From: CAZVWW01 sp964631265
GTDB taxonomy: Bacteria; Thermotogota; Thermotogae; MWEM01
NCBI GenBank assembly: GCA_964631265.1
Contig: CAZVWW010000056.1
Span: forward strand, 1-14,109
DNA: 14,109 nucleotides
Direction of reading: 5' to 3'
The position numbers and the translations under genes are program-made. The notes under the pieces are model-generated. The model saw nothing but the letters and a program-made list of their open reading frames with translations. It was not told the DNA's origin and did not search any database. Position 1 is the first letter of the stretch, and the number at the start of each line of letters is the position of its first letter. This document shows positions 14,109 to 14,109 of this stretch, piece after piece.

Positions 14109-14109
14109 C

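Overview
This is a bacterial chromosomal window of roughly 50% GC, densely coded, with Shine-Dalgarno sequences and sigma70-type promoters. I see no tRNA, rRNA, CRISPR array, transposase or phage gene. Nothing fixes the phylum. A Sec signal peptide, the acyl-phosphate-dependent PlsY route, glycogen metabolism and a multi-PAS cyclic-di-GMP protein fit a free-living bacterium, perhaps an anaerobe of a Thermotogota, Spirochaetota or Desulfobacterota type, but that lineage is a guess.

Left part (1-2640): a near-perfect 46-bp hairpin that looks like a REP-type repeat is followed by a DUF401-type polytopic membrane protein on the + strand. A two-gene operon converges on it from the - strand: degV (fatty-acid-binding fold) followed 6 bp later by a PadR-family regulator.

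Middle-left (2641-6303): a short intergenic region holds outward-facing promoters. Then comes a 100-aa protein with a four-cysteine zinc ribbon and a complete-looking MshEN cyclic-di-GMP-binding signature (24 residues, 5-residue spacer, 24 residues) but no ATPase. After a 374-bp hairpin-rich gap, which may encode a small - strand protein, lies a 900-aa PAS-PAS-coiled coil-PAS-GGDEF-EAL protein. Its cyclase motif is SSDEF (probably inactive), while its I-site and EAL catalytic residues are kept. Together these look like a cyclic-di-GMP module: a candidate receptor beside a probable phosphodiesterase.

Middle-right (6340-9917): an extended -10 promoter precedes three tandem amidohydrolase paralogues of 386, 385 and 384 aa, joined by two 4-bp ATGA overlaps and closed by a strong bidirectional terminator. 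All three keep the core metal ligands, but the first has lost two further histidines that the others share. Substrate unknown.

Right part (9947-14109, - strand): transcription enters from outside the window through the 3' end of a probable der (engA) GTPase gene. It continues through plsY and glgX, then a small exported protein and a protein with PD-(D/E)XK-like residues and a C-terminal winged helix. The first three overlap or are 10 bp apart. A 14-bp perfect palindrome resembling a LacI-family operator sits on the glgX stop codon, just ahead of the exported-protein gene.

The most interesting items are the stand-alone zinc-ribbon/MshEN protein beside the SSDEF/EAL protein, the diverged amidohydrolase trio, and the exported-protein/nuclease-like pair.
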